Source: Pseudomonadota bacterium (lineage in GTDB: Bacteria; Desulfobacterota; Desulfobulbia; Desulfobulbales; SURF-16). From it: 64,000 nucleotides of DNA. Below, one piece after another: positions 16,987-25,573 of the stretch. The number at the start of each line of letters is the position of its first letter. Positions within the stretch are counted from its first letter, which is position 1. Both the position numbers and the translations under genes were made by a program. The DNA lies in contig JAHILF010000040.1 of NCBI GenBank assembly GCA_018897105.1, positions 1 to 64,000 on the forward strand, given 5' to 3'. Below the pieces are notes generated by a model. The model was given only the letters and a program-made list of their open reading frames with translations, was not told the origin of the DNA and made no database searches.

Positions 16987-19252
16987 CGACCATCACCAGC
17001 TGTTCCTCAAAGACCGGGGAGGTATGGCGGAAAACCACCTTGCGGAAGAAATCAATGGTATCCATGCGGCGATTCAGCATGCGCACCTGTTCCCTGACCA
17101 TGCCGGTCATGGGAATGCTGGTGATGGCCATCTTGTATTCGATATTGGAGACATAGCGGCTGTCCAGATACCAGGCATAGATCAGTCCCATCAGCATGCC
17201 CGGCGGGGTGAACCCTTCCGAGCCGCTGATCAGCCGGGTATAGAGCAGCTGATTGTCTGCAGCCGGGTTCATGCGCACCATTTGCAGAAAGCGGGCCAAT
17301 TCAGCCGGGGAAAAATAGCAGCGCCGCGTCTGCTCCGGCGTAAGAGTAAGCCGGTACACCTTGCCCAGCACAAGGCCATCCTGCTCGACCGCCAGCACTT
17401 CCTTGCCGGCCGCATAGTTGCCTAGCAGCGACTGCCCCAGGGCAACCAGCACGGCACACTCGAACACCGATCGCTCAGGAAGGATATCCTCCCTGACCTT
17501 GATCAGGCAGTCAGCCGGATCATAATAGGAAAAGACACTGTCCCAGCGCATGCTGCGCTGCCACTGCTCTTTTTTTACCAACAGAAGGCCTTTGACATGA
17601 TCAACATGCTCCAGGAGGATATCGGTATGCCGCCAGAGGATATCCTCCAGCTGATTTCTGATCTTGCGGTCAAGGTCCCAGCTCTGCAGACGGCGGACAA
17701 AGAGATTTCTACGCCGGTCCAGGGTCAGATGGTCTTTGCGGCAGGAATGTTTGATCCGGTAGGCTGCCGGCAATTTCGCCTTGACCTCCCGGGGGATGTT
17801 ATCCCGTACCGCCCAGATGATTTTGATCGCCTTGGCCAGGGAAGTTGGGTCATGCCGCACCTTTCGTTCTTTAAGCTCCGCTTCCGAAAAAATCCGCGCC
17901 TCCACCGGAGCAAACCCCATCTGCCAGACCTTGCCCCGGTCCAGATAGATGGGCACCTTATCCTCCACCGCATAACTCTGCAGAATATTGCCGGGAATAT
18001 CCTGCAGACCGACCAGCATCACCTGTTCAAAAAGATCGGCCACCCCGCCGGGTATGTTGCGGTGATAGGCGTTGATCAGATCGGAAACATAGAAACGCCG
18101 GCGCGGATCTTCCAGCACCAAATCGGTTTCCCCTTTCTGGATCCAAAGATTGGCCACCAGAATCTTCAGGGCATGTTCATTTTCCCGCACCGCCTGGGCC
18201 AGTCCCGGCACTTGCAGAATCGGAACAATACTCGTATAGAGACTGCCCGGGGCAAAAACAATGATATCAGCTCCGATAATGGCGTCAATGACCTCGGGAG
18301 GGACAGCCGGCTCATCGACAAATTCGACAAAAACCCGGTCGATTGCGGTATTGCGCCTGGCCGTGGCGGTCTTGTTTTCCCCGCTGACTACCACCCCGTT
18401 ACTATAAAGCACCCGCAGATGGGCCGGCGTGGTGGTAGAGGGCAGCACACCTCCCTCACGTACGCCGATCAATTTGGCCAGGCGGTTAATGCCGTCCAGC
18501 AGATCCGCAGACGACACAGTAATGCCAACGGGGATGCCCTGGTAAATCGCCGCGGCCAGCAGCAGATTGCCTAGGCAGTGCGGCCTCTCCAGCAGCTGCA
18601 GCAAACGCAGATCGCTAAACAACGAGTCCAGCAGCACAAAAAGCTCCCCGGCCATTTTGATCGGCAGACCGGAAAGTGACAGGCAGCCAGCCAGCAGTTC
18701 ATTGACCGAGTCCGGACGTTTATCGAAGCGGACATTAAAAAGACTGTGCAGGATCTCCGCGGTCTGGCGGGACTCTTCGCCGGTCAGCCGGTAGGTTTCG
18801 GAGAGAATCTTGCGGCTGATGGAAGAGAGCAGCACATGGCGGATATCCCCCAGGGCAATGATAGGCAGATCCTTGAGAAGTTCGCCGGTGGAGCCGCCGT
18901 CATCAGTGACGCAGACAATTGAGGTGGTATGGGGAAAGAGCCGTTTCATACCCTGGAACGGGTCAGCAGGCCAGCCCGCATGGCGGCTGTCACCGCCGAT
19001 CACCGTGGACAGACCGCTACCCCCTCCAAGCACCACCACCCGAAGCTTAGACGTATCAACATTGCACAGGGTGGTCACCATATCTTCCAGGGAGGCGGTG
19101 ATATGGGACGGCGCAGGAGGCGGGCCGACCAGCACCAGCTCGATGAGCTTTTCTACCAGATTGCGGCGCGGGATAAGATCCAGAGGAAAAATCCTGTTCC
19201 TTTCCAGCTGATTAACACGTATCGATACAGGATCTTCCACTAATTGAACCAT
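16973..19252 (-). CDS. YvcK/CofD-family protein with a long C-terminal extension
   Basis: About 759 residues from ATG 19252; an in-frame ATG at 19285 would add 11. The CofD/YvcK core starts near residue 70 with VVVLGGGSGLSTVIGG, then VTDDGGSTGELLKDLPIIALGDIRHVL and VFAPGSLYTSIVPIL. YvcK-type proteins bind UDP-GlcNAc and influence gluconeogenic growth and cell-wall supply, while CofD transfers a lactyl group in F420 synthesis; no F420 genes are nearby. YvcK is about 320 residues, so the C-terminal 330 or so are extra and unrecognised. They contain helix-rich segments that may sense or bind a partner. prmA follows with a 14-base overlap. Confidence 0.75.
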   Translation of the reverse strand: MVQLVEDPVSIRVNQLERNRIFPLDLIPRRNLVEKLIELVLVGPPPAPSHITASLEDMVTTLCNVDTSKLRVVVLGGGSGLSTVIGGDSRHAGWPADPFQGMKRLFPHTTSIVCVTDDGGSTGELLKDLPIIALGDIRHVLLSSISRKILSETYRLTGEESRQTAEILHSLFNVRFDKRPDSVNELLAGCLSLSGLPIKMAGELFVLLDSLFSDLRLLQLLERPHCLGNLLLAAAIYQGIPVGITVSSADLLDGINRLAKLIGVREGGVLPSTTTPAHLRVLYSNGVVVSGENKTATARRNTAIDRVFVEFVDEPAVPPEVIDAIIGADIIVFAPGSLYTSIVPILQVPGLAQAVRENEHALKILVANLWIQKGETDLVLEDPRRRFYVSDLINAYHRNIPGGVADLFEQVMLVGLQDIPGNILQSYAVEDKVPIYLDRGKVWQMGFAPVEARIFSEAELKERKVRHDPTSLAKAIKIIWAVRDNIPREVKAKLPAAYRIKHSCRKDHLTLDRRRNLFVRRLQSWDLDRKIRNQLEDILWRHTDILLEHVDHVKGLLLVKKEQWQRSMRWDSVFSYYDPADCLIKVREDILPERSVFECAVLVALGQSLLGNYAAGKEVLAVEQDGLVLGKVYRLTLTPEQTRRCYFSPAELARFLQMVRMNPAADNQLLYTRLISGSEGFTPPGMLMGLIYAWYLDSRYVSNIEYKMAITSIPMTGMVREQVRMLNRRMDTIDFFRKVVFRHTSPVFEEQLVMVDETL

Positions 19253-19379
19253 AATTACAGCAAGGTGTGCCTGATCCAAAGGCACTGAGGGGCTGCAGAT
19301 GAATCTGAGCCCTCAGCGCCCCGCAGGACAAATGTTTACTCAAGAATCGATGAACAGGATTTGTTCACCGCAGGTGATG

Positions 19380-20306
19380 TTACAGGCCGGTGGCTGCCAT
19401 CTGTTTACGCACGGCAACCTCGGACTCGGCCAGGGCCTTCTTTTCCTCGTCGGTCAGGGCAAATTCCACAATCCTTTCCACCCCGCCGGAACCCAGGACA
19501 ACCGGCACGCCGAGAAAACAGCCGGAGAAACCGAACTCACCTTCCACATAGGCGGCGCAGGGCAGCACCCGCTTGCTGTCGGTCAAAATGGCCTCGGCCA
19601 TTTCCACGGCAGCCAGACCCGGCGTATAAAAGGCGGAGCCGGTTTTCAGATGATTGACGATCTCGGCGCCGCCATGCTGGGTGCGTGTAACAATGGCGTC
19701 CAGTTTGTCCTGGTCAAGCAGGTCGGTGACCGGGATGCCGGCCACATTGGCCAGCCGGACCAGGGGCAGCATGTTGTCGCCGTGGATACCCATGACCATG
19801 GCATTGACATCCCGGGGGGCGACCCCCAGCGCCTCGGCCAGGAAGGTGCGGTAACGGGCGGAATCCAGCACGCCGGCCATGCCCACCACCCTGTTTTTGG
19901 GGAAACCCGAGACCTTGAAGGCGGTATAGACCATGGCGTCTATGGGGTTGGTCACCACGATGAGTACGGCGTTGGGCGAATGCTTGGCCGCGTTCTCGGC
20001 GCATGTTTTGACAATGGCCACGTTCTTGGCCAGCAGATCATCCCGGGACATACCCGGCTTGCGGGCGAGACCCGCGGTGATGATGACCACATCGGAACCG
20101 GCGGAATCGGCATAATCATTGCTGCCGGTGATGCGTCCGGAAAAACCGTCAACCGGCCCGGCCTGCAGCAGATCAAGGGCCTTGCCCTGGGGCACGCCCT
20201 CCACCACATCAAGCAGCACAATATCACCAAGACGGCGACTGGCAGCCCAATGCGCCGCCGTGGCCCCTACATTTCCCGCACCTATAATCGTTACTTTATT
20301 ACGCAT
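19380..20306 (-). CDS. mdh: Malate dehydrogenase (LDH-like type)
   Basis: Interconverts malate and oxaloacetate with NAD. The 308-residue product starts at ATG 20306 with AAGGA seven bases upstream; longer in-frame starts reach into a repeat array and are unlikely. The Rossmann motif [10 protein letters not shown] is followed by [16 protein letters not shown] (substrate arginine in the mobile loop), [20 protein letters not shown] and the catalytic histidine in [10 protein letters not shown]. This is the lactate-dehydrogenase-like MDH of many anaerobes. An array of 8-bp repeats separates it from kdsB upstream. Confidence 0.95.
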   Translation of the reverse strand: MRNKVTIIGAGNVGATAAHWAASRRLGDIVLLDVVEGVPQGKALDLLQAGPVDGFSGRITGSNDYADSAGSDVVIITAGLARKPGMSRDDLLAKNVAIVKTCAENAAKHSPNAVLIVVTNPIDAMVYTAFKVSGFPKNRVVGMAGVLDSARYRTFLAEALGVAPRDVNAMVMGIHGDNMLPLVRLANVAGIPVTDLLDQDKLDAIVTRTQHGGAEIVNHLKTGSAFYTPGLAAVEMAEAILTDSKRVLPCAAYVEGEFGFSGCFLGVPVVLGSGGVERIVEFALTDEEKKALAESEVAVRKQMAATGL

Positions 20307-20328
20307 TATCATTTCCTTGTAAGTTATA

Positions 20329-20445
20329 TCGTTTAAGCGTGATAGCATTCCAACGTGATAGCGTTTAAACGTTTAAGCGTTGGATCGTTTGAACGTTTAC
20401 ACGTTGGAACGTTTGATCGTTGGAACGTTTGATCATTTACACGTT
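20329..20445. repeat. Degenerate 8-bp tandem array between mdh and kdsB
   Basis: About 13 head-to-tail units with a strict 8-bp spacing, such as GTTTAAAC, GTTTAAGC, GTTGGATC, GTTTGAAC, GTTGGAAC. Bases 1-3 (GTT) and the last base (C) hardly vary; the middle does. The array runs from the mdh leader into the last codon of kdsB. A second array of the same unit lies at 22043-22105. No gene product or known element explains it. Confidence 0.8.
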
Positions 20446-21204
20446 TTTTAACATCTCCTCCACCCGAGCAAGATCCCTGGGCGTGTCCACCTCAATGGAA
20501 TCGTGTTCCGTCAGCACCACCTTGATCCGGTAACCGTATTCCAGGGCCCTGAGCTGCTCAAGCTTTTCAAAACGCTCCCACTCCCCTTCCGGCAGACTGA
20601 CAAAGGTGAGCAGAAAGCCCTTTCGGTAGGCATAAAAGCCCAGGTGTTTATAATAGGTCGGTGGCGGCGGGTGCTCGGGATCCCGCTGATAGGGAATGGA
20701 TGCCCGGGAAAAATAAAGCGCCATGCCGTTGCGGTCAAAGACCGTTTTGACATGGTTGGGATCATCGATCTCCTCCTTGCGAATGATCTGGTAGATCAGA
20801 GTGGCCATGGGCAGGGCCGGATCATCGAGCAGGGGCCGCGCCACCTGCTCGACAACCTCCACCGGGAAAAGGGGCTGATCCCCCTGGATGTTCACCACCA
20901 CATCCTGCTCCGGCACATCCATGAGGGATGCGGCCTCCGCCAGTCTGTCGGTGCCCGAGGCATGATCCGGACGGGTCATGACGACCTCGCCGCCAAACCC
21001 GCGGATACAGTCGGCAATGCGCTCGTCATCGGTGGCCACCGCCACCCGGGAAAGGATAGGCGCCGCCATGGCACGCTCATAGACATGCTGAATCATCGGT
21101 TTGCCTTTAATTTTCGCTAAAGGTTTTCCCTCAAACCGATTAGAGTAATAGCGGGCCGGGATAATGGCCACCACTTTGGGTTCCAGTTTATGTTGTAAAT
21201 CCAT
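20437..21204 (-). CDS. kdsB: 3-deoxy-manno-octulosonate (or 8-amino-Kdo) cytidylyltransferase
   Basis: Activates Kdo with CTP to CMP-Kdo for LPS core assembly. The 255 residues show the KdsB pattern: IIPARYYSNRFEGKPL near the start, ATDDERIADC, MTRPDHASGTDRLAEA, VVNIQGDQPL, and TYYKHLGFYAYRKGFL with EQLRALEYG near the end. Because kdnA and kdnB homologues lie next door, the natural substrate may be 8-amino-Kdo (as in Shewanella) rather than Kdo. The sequence alone does not decide this. Confidence 0.93.
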   Translation of the reverse strand: MDLQHKLEPKVVAIIPARYYSNRFEGKPLAKIKGKPMIQHVYERAMAAPILSRVAVATDDERIADCIRGFGGEVVMTRPDHASGTDRLAEAASLMDVPEQDVVVNIQGDQPLFPVEVVEQVARPLLDDPALPMATLIYQIIRKEEIDDPNHVKTVFDRNGMALYFSRASIPYQRDPEHPPPPTYYKHLGFYAYRKGFLLTFVSLPEGEWERFEKLEQLRALEYGYRIKVVLTEHDSIEVDTPRDLARVEEMLKNV

Positions 21205-21278
21205 AATCTTCTATTCACATTCGTTTAATCTGTATTGACGATGCAACCATTTCATGCCAGCGCAAACAGCCAGAGCCT

Positions 21279-22043
21279 ATGCCTGATACAGCCGCCAGAA
21301 TCGCCCTGATCTGCGAGGACGACCAGAAAAAAGACCAGGCAGAGCTGCTGGCAGCCCGGCTGGCAATCCCTGTCCTGGCGGAGAAAGATAACTGCGATTT
21401 CCTGCTGGCCGTGACCGGCGACAGGTTGGAGCTGCGACAGAGCGGCGCCCGGACCCCAGGTCCGGTTTTTGTCGATTTCACCAGTGGCACCCTGCGCTAC
21501 AGAAGACAATTCGGCGGCGGCAGAAAAGAGGCCCTGGCCCGGGCGGTGGGGCTCAAGGCCAACCGCTGCCCCTCGGTGCTTGACGCCACCGCCGGGCTCG
21601 GCCGGGACAGCTTCATCCTGGCCAGCCTCGGCTGCCGGGTGCTGCTGGTGGAACGTTCAGCCATTATCGCCGCCTTACTGGAAGACGGTCTGGCGCGGAC
21701 GGTCCGGGACCCGGAACTGGCAGCCATTGTTGCCCGCATGCAGATCATCCATGCCGACTGCCTGACCCTGGACCACCTTGCCCCGTCTCCGGATGTCATT
21801 TATCTGGACCCCATGTACCCGCACCGCAGTAAAAGCGCCCTGGTCAAAAAGGAGATGCGCCTGGTCCGCGCCCTGGTGGGCGACGACAGCGACGCCTCGC
21901 AACTGCTTGACTGGGCCCTGGGCCAGAAAGTGGCCCGCGTGGTGGTCAAACGACCCCAGGGGGCGCCCACCCTGGACGACAGAAAACCTGCCTTCGTCAT
22001 TAACGGCAAAAACAGCCGGTTTGACATCTACCTGCCCAGGTGA
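21279..22043 (+). CDS. rsmJ: 16S rRNA (guanine-N2) methyltransferase RsmJ
   Basis: A SAM-dependent enzyme of 254 residues, related to E. coli RsmJ, which methylates G1516 of 16S rRNA. Features are LDATAGLGRDSFILASLGCRV (SAM loop), LVERS as the ribose-binding acidic end, and the catalytic-type motif YLDPMYPHRSKSALVKKEMR. The gene points opposite to kdsB and kdnA. It starts 75 bases from kdsB and its end is met by an array of 8-bp repeats. Confidence 0.9.
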   Translation: MPDTAARIALICEDDQKKDQAELLAARLAIPVLAEKDNCDFLLAVTGDRLELRQSGARTPGPVFVDFTSGTLRYRRQFGGGRKEALARAVGLKANRCPSVLDATAGLGRDSFILASLGCRVLLVERSAIIAALLEDGLARTVRDPELAAIVARMQIIHADCLTLDHLAPSPDVIYLDPMYPHRSKSALVKKEMRLVRALVGDDSDASQLLDWALGQKVARVVVKRPQGAPTLDDRKPAFVINGKNSRFDIYLPR

Positions 22044-22105
22044 AACGTTTAAACGTTTAAGCGATCAAACGTTTAAACGCTGGAACGCTTAAACGCTGGA
22101 ACATT
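22043..22105. repeat. Degenerate 8-bp tandem array between rsmJ and kdnA
   Basis: About eight units of the same 8-bp type as at 20329-20445 (GTTTAAAC, GTTTAAGC, GATCAAAC, GCTGGAAC, GCTTAAAC). The array fills nearly all of the gap between two convergent genes. Confidence 0.75.
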
Positions 22106-22108
22106 CCC

Positions 22109-23311
22109 TCAGATCTGCGCCGCTTTATCCAGGGCGGCTACCATCTGGGCCAGCTGCGCCTCCGACAGTTTCACCGGCACCTGATACACCAGCAGCCGGT
22201 CCATCAGGGCGGCGGAGGCAGGCAGGGCGTCCCTGTCATAGACCACCCGACGCTTGCCGTCAGGGCCGGCAAAGGGCCAGCCTGACTTGACCAGGGTGGA
22301 GCCGGCCAGCAGATGCTCCCACTTGGGATAAAAATGCCAGGTGTTGGAGCCAAAGGCAATGGCGCCAGCGCCGTTTTCAGCCAGCACGGCATTCACCGCC
22401 TTGGCCTTGGCGCCATCCGGCAGGAAAAAGCCGATAAAGGTCGCGGTATCACCCTGCTCATCAAGAATGGTGCGAAAGGTCACGCCCTTTATTTTGGCGA
22501 TGGCCTCCTTCAGTGCCGCCTTGTTCTTTTTCTGCCGGCTGATCATGTCGTCCAGCTTGGCCAGCTGGGCAATGCCGATGGCACCCTGCAGCTCCATCAT
22601 GCGGAAGTTGAAGCCGATAAAATTGCGGCCCTCGCCGCCCCGGGTGCCCGGATTCGGCACATGGTCATGGCCGTGATCATGGTATTCGGACATGTCACGC
22701 CACAGCTTTTCATCATCGGTGATGATCATGCCGCCTTCACCGGTGGTCATGGTTTTCACCGCGTCAAAGGAAAAGGTGCCGCAGGCCCCGAATGTCCCCA
22801 GCCGTTTGCCGGCAAGCGACCCGCCTGCGGCCTGGGCCGTGTCTTCCAGCACCGGGATGTTGTGTTTGTCGGCAATGGCCTTGATCTCTTTGATGCGGGC
22901 CTGGGCTCCCAGCATGTGCACCGGGATGATGCACTTGGTCCGGCTGGTGATCTTTTTCTCCAGATCACCCGGGTCCATGTTCAGTGTTTCGTCCACCTCG
23001 GCAAAGACCGGCACCGCACCCACGTCAAAGATCGCCTCCCAGGTGGCGACAAAGGTGAAACACTGGGTGATCACCTCGTCACCCGGACCCACGCCAAGCG
23101 CGGTCAGGGCAACCTTCAGGGCCGACGTGCCGGAGGTGACGGCCTGGGCATGTCCCACTCCGCAGTAGCGGGCGAAATTTTCTTCAAAAGTGCGGACCTT
23201 GTAAACCCCGCGCCGCTGCTCGGGAAACTCATAACGAAAGAGGACGCCGGTATCCAGCACCTCCAGAATCTCTTTTTTCTCTTCCTCTCCAAAAACCTCA
23301 AAACCTGGCAT
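22109..23311 (-). CDS. kdnA: 8-amino-Kdo transaminase, DegT/DnrJ/EryC1 family
   Basis: A PLP-dependent sugar aminotransferase of 400 residues starting at ATG 23311 behind AGGAG. In Shewanella, KdnA aminates the 8-oxo form of Kdo made by KdnB. The fold-I features are present: TSGTSALKVAL, EDTAQAAGG, and FSFDAVKTMTTGEGG with the PLP lysine at 186. The GNTWHFYPKWEHLL-like C-terminal part is long for a generic DegT protein. The KdnA call rests on overall resemblance plus the neighbouring kdnB and kdsB. A generic nucleotide-sugar aminotransferase is the alternative. Confidence 0.8.
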   Translation of the reverse strand: MPGFEVFGEEEKKEILEVLDTGVLFRYEFPEQRRGVYKVRTFEENFARYCGVGHAQAVTSGTSALKVALTALGVGPGDEVITQCFTFVATWEAIFDVGAVPVFAEVDETLNMDPGDLEKKITSRTKCIIPVHMLGAQARIKEIKAIADKHNIPVLEDTAQAAGGSLAGKRLGTFGACGTFSFDAVKTMTTGEGGMIITDDEKLWRDMSEYHDHGHDHVPNPGTRGGEGRNFIGFNFRMMELQGAIGIAQLAKLDDMISRQKKNKAALKEAIAKIKGVTFRTILDEQGDTATFIGFFLPDGAKAKAVNAVLAENGAGAIAFGSNTWHFYPKWEHLLAGSTLVKSGWPFAGPDGKRRVVYDRDALPASAALMDRLLVYQVPVKLSEAQLAQMVAALDKAAQI

Positions 23312-23322
23312 GCTTTTCTCCT

Positions 23323-23424
23323 ATTGGTCTTACTGGTCTTATTGGTCCGACTGGTCGGTTAGTCAAACTAGTCTTACTAGTCTTGCTGGCCCTACTGGTC
23401 TTATTAGTCTTGTTGGTCTGTCTC
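23323..23424. repeat. Degenerate 9-bp tandem array between kdnA and kdnB
   Basis: About eleven head-to-tail 9-bp units such as TTGGTCTTA, CTGGTCTTA, TTGGTCCGA, TAGTCTTGC. The spacing is strict while the sequence drifts. It begins just behind the kdnA ribosome binding site (on the minus strand, upstream of it) and ends next to a REP palindrome. Confidence 0.8.
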
Positions 23425-23430
23425 GCTACG

Positions 23431-23500
23431 GTAGGAGCGGGCCATGCCCGCGACCATTGGCATTGCGAACGCCGCTATCGCGGGCATGGCCCGCTCCTAC
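23431..23500. repeat. REP-like palindrome (GTAGGAGCGGGCC), copy 1
   Basis: GTAGGAGCGGGCCATGCCCGCGA at the left is matched by its exact reverse complement at 23478-23500, with a 24-base loop. A second copy with the same arms is at 43377-43454. Such paired inverted units resemble BIMEs moved by RAYT transposases in other bacteria; no RAYT gene is in the window. Confidence 0.8.
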
Positions 23501-23506
23501 ACCCTG

Positions 23507-23538
23507 GACTAATTGGACCAGTTGGACCAGCAAGACCG
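23507..23538. repeat. Inverted continuation of the 9-bp array
   Basis: GGACTAATT, GGACCAGTT, GGACCAGCA, AGACC: read on the minus strand these are again GGTCTTGCT-type 9-bp units. The palindrome at 23431-23500 therefore sits between two arrays of opposite direction. Confidence 0.65.
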
Positions 23539-23543
23539 CTCTT

Positions 23544-24713
23544 CTACCAACCTTTATGGGCAATCTCATAGACCCTGATCACATCCTCCAGGCTCGGCTG
23601 GCGGGGATTGTTCTCCACCGGCCGGGTGACGGTCAGGGCGATCCTGGCCATCTCGGGAATCTGGTCGGCCGGGATGCCGAGTTCGTCAAGGCTCCGGGGA
23701 ATCTCCACATCGCCGTTGAGATCATACACCGCCTCAACAGCTACCTGGCCCGCCTCACGCAGGGGCAGATCATCGACATCGTAGCCCATGACAGCGGCAA
23801 CGCGGGCATACTTTTCAGGATTGCCGATGATGTTGTAATCAACCACAAAGGGCAGCAGCACCGCATTGGCCAGGCCATGGGGGATATTGAACATGCCGCC
23901 CAAGGGGTAGGCCATGGCATGGACCAGCCCCACGCCGGCGGTGGCCAGGGCCTTGCCGCCCAGCAGACTGCCCATAAGCATGGCGGTGCGTGCCTGCAGA
24001 TTTCCGCCGTTTGCATAGGCCATGGCCAGATTGCCGCTGATCAGAGATATGGCCTCCAGGGCGTACATATCGGAGATGGTATGGGCCTGGGTGGAGACAA
24101 AGGCCTCCAGGGCATGGGTGAAGGCGTCGATTCCCGGGGCCGCGGTCACCTGCCGGGGTAGGGTGAGGGTGAGGGCCGGGTCCAGCACGGCAATATCCGG
24201 ATAAAGAGGATCGCCGTTCATGCCGCCCTTGCTTTTGGTTTTCTCGTTGATGAAAACAGCGGTGAAGGTTACTTCCGCCCCGGTGCCGGCGGTAGTGGGC
24301 ACCATGATCTTGGGCACGCCTGGTTTCTTGATCTTGCCAAGTCCCAGATAATCTTCCGCCTTGCCGCCGTTGGTGAGCAGAATGCTGATGGCCTTGGCCA
24401 CATCCATGGCTGACCCGCCGCCGGCGCCGATGACACAGTCACACCCGGTTTTGGCGGCAAGGGCTGTTCCCTCATCCGCCAGCTTCAGCCCCGGCTCCGG
24501 ATCAACGTGATCAAAAATCTCATATTTAACACCAGCGTTGTCAAGCGGCCCGGTTATGCTGCCAAGCAGGCCCACGCCTTTGAGATTCGGGTCAACAACG
24601 AGCAATACCTTTTTGCCGCCCAGGTCCTGGACGGCCAGGGCCAGATCATTAATAGCGCCAACGCCGAACCGGATCTGGGTAGGTTGGGTGACGGTAAATT
24701 TTCGCGCAGTCAT
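23544..24713 (-). CDS. kdnB: Kdo 8-oxidase, iron-containing alcohol dehydrogenase family
   Basis: A group III metal-dependent alcohol dehydrogenase of 389 residues from ATG 24713 (AAAGGA ahead). The NAD-binding GAGGGSAMDVAKA and the metal site (PGIDAFTHALEA, then GLVHAMAYPLGG and NIPHGLANA) are complete. KdnB oxidises the C8 hydroxyl of Kdo so that KdnA can aminate it. The assignment as KdnB depends on kdnA and kdsB being neighbours, since Fe-ADHs in general have many substrates. It lies upstream of kdnA, with a 232-bp repeat-filled gap between them. Confidence 0.78.
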   Translation of the reverse strand: MTARKFTVTQPTQIRFGVGAINDLALAVQDLGGKKVLLVVDPNLKGVGLLGSITGPLDNAGVKYEIFDHVDPEPGLKLADEGTALAAKTGCDCVIGAGGGSAMDVAKAISILLTNGGKAEDYLGLGKIKKPGVPKIMVPTTAGTGAEVTFTAVFINEKTKSKGGMNGDPLYPDIAVLDPALTLTLPRQVTAAPGIDAFTHALEAFVSTQAHTISDMYALEAISLISGNLAMAYANGGNLQARTAMLMGSLLGGKALATAGVGLVHAMAYPLGGMFNIPHGLANAVLLPFVVDYNIIGNPEKYARVAAVMGYDVDDLPLREAGQVAVEAVYDLNGDVEIPRSLDELGIPADQIPEMARIALTVTRPVENNPRQPSLEDVIRVYEIAHKGW

Positions 24714-24822
24714 ACTTGGTTCCTTTTCTCAAGAGAAAATAAATCTTTGCTTCCTCAGCCACTTTAAGGTTACATTGGAGATTAAACCTTAAGCTTTCTA
24801 TACTACCGTAGCCCAAAGAGAG

Positions 24823-25380
24823 ATGGCAACTAAAATAATGGAATATTCCCTGTCGAAATCGGAAAAAAAACGACGTGCCAAGAACATCGAAGAACTGGCC
24901 ACGGAACTGGTGGACCTCTCACTCCAGGAGATCAAAAAACTGCCCTGCGAGGACTTCCTCAAAAAAGAAATCATAACGGCCCGAGACCTGAAAGCCGGGG
25001 CCAGAAAGAGGCAGATAAAATACCTTACCAAGAATCTGCGCGAAATTGACCCTGGGCCGCTGTTTGATTTTCTGACCGAGAAAAAAGGATCGCACCTGCA
25101 GCAGAAAAAGGAATTCCACGAACTGGAAAATCTGCGCGACAACATTATCAATGACGCCATTGCCGCTGCTCGGGATGCCTTGGCGGTCCAGGAGGAGCTT
25201 GACCGCCAGTGGCACAGCCCGGCCCTTGAGTCCGCCGCCGAACTCTTTCCCGAACTGGACCTGGACGCTATCCGCGTCTCCGCCTGGCGCTATACCCGCA
25301 GCCGCAAGGCTGCTCTGAGCAAAGAGATCTTCCGCCTGCTGAAGGCCGCGGCAGAAAGGCAACGCTGGAATACACAATAA
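24823..25380 (+). CDS. DarP/YjgA-like (DUF615) ribosome-associated protein
   Basis: 185 residues, highly charged and helical, matching the DUF615 family. YjgA/DarP of E. coli associates with late 50S assembly intermediates. Visible family features are SKSEKKRRA near the start, LVDLSLQEIKKLP, the basic GARKRQIKYLTKNLREID, and ENLRDNIIND. The start at 24823 follows AAAGAGAG. The stop codon directly touches the 180-bp repeat element that follows. Confidence 0.8.
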   Translation: MATKIMEYSLSKSEKKRRAKNIEELATELVDLSLQEIKKLPCEDFLKKEIITARDLKAGARKRQIKYLTKNLREIDPGPLFDFLTEKKGSHLQQKKEFHELENLRDNIINDAIAAARDALAVQEELDRQWHSPALESAAELFPELDLDAIRVSAWRYTRSRKAALSKEIFRLLKAAAERQRWNTQ

Positions 25381-25560
25381 GGGCCTGCTCAAAAATAGCA
25401 TGGTCAAAATTGCGCTCAGATTTGGGTCAGATTTGGTTGCGGCGATTGAGCAAAACCGCAAGCGTAACAGTGCTACGTCGAGGATTTCGCGATTGAGCTG
25501 CGGCCAAAGATGGCTCATAGATGAGATGCAAGATGATCATGTTAGATTTGAACAGGCCCT
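25380..25560 (+). repeat. 180-bp MITE-like element, copy 1
   Basis: Bounded by imperfect 26-bp inverted repeats: AGGGCCTGCTCAAAAATAGC at the left, and the reverse complement of AGGGCCTGTTCAAATCTAAC at the right. The core, from about 25407 to 25512 (GCGCTCAGATTTGGGTCAGATTTGG ... GAGCAAAACCGC), matches the inverted element at 50754-50938. It has no gene of its own and lies exactly between a stop codon and the next ribosome binding site. Confidence 0.7.
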
Positions 25561-25573
25561 AAGGAGATCATTT

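Noticed and set aside
20329..23538. Short-step arrays as CRISPR
   Set aside because: Unit steps are 8 and 9 bp without spacers, and no cas genes are near. They do not fit CRISPR.
25400..25573. N-terminal extension of the PPC-domain gene
   Set aside because: This part translates the 180-bp repeat element. The ATG at 25574 has AAGGAG and matches the domain start.
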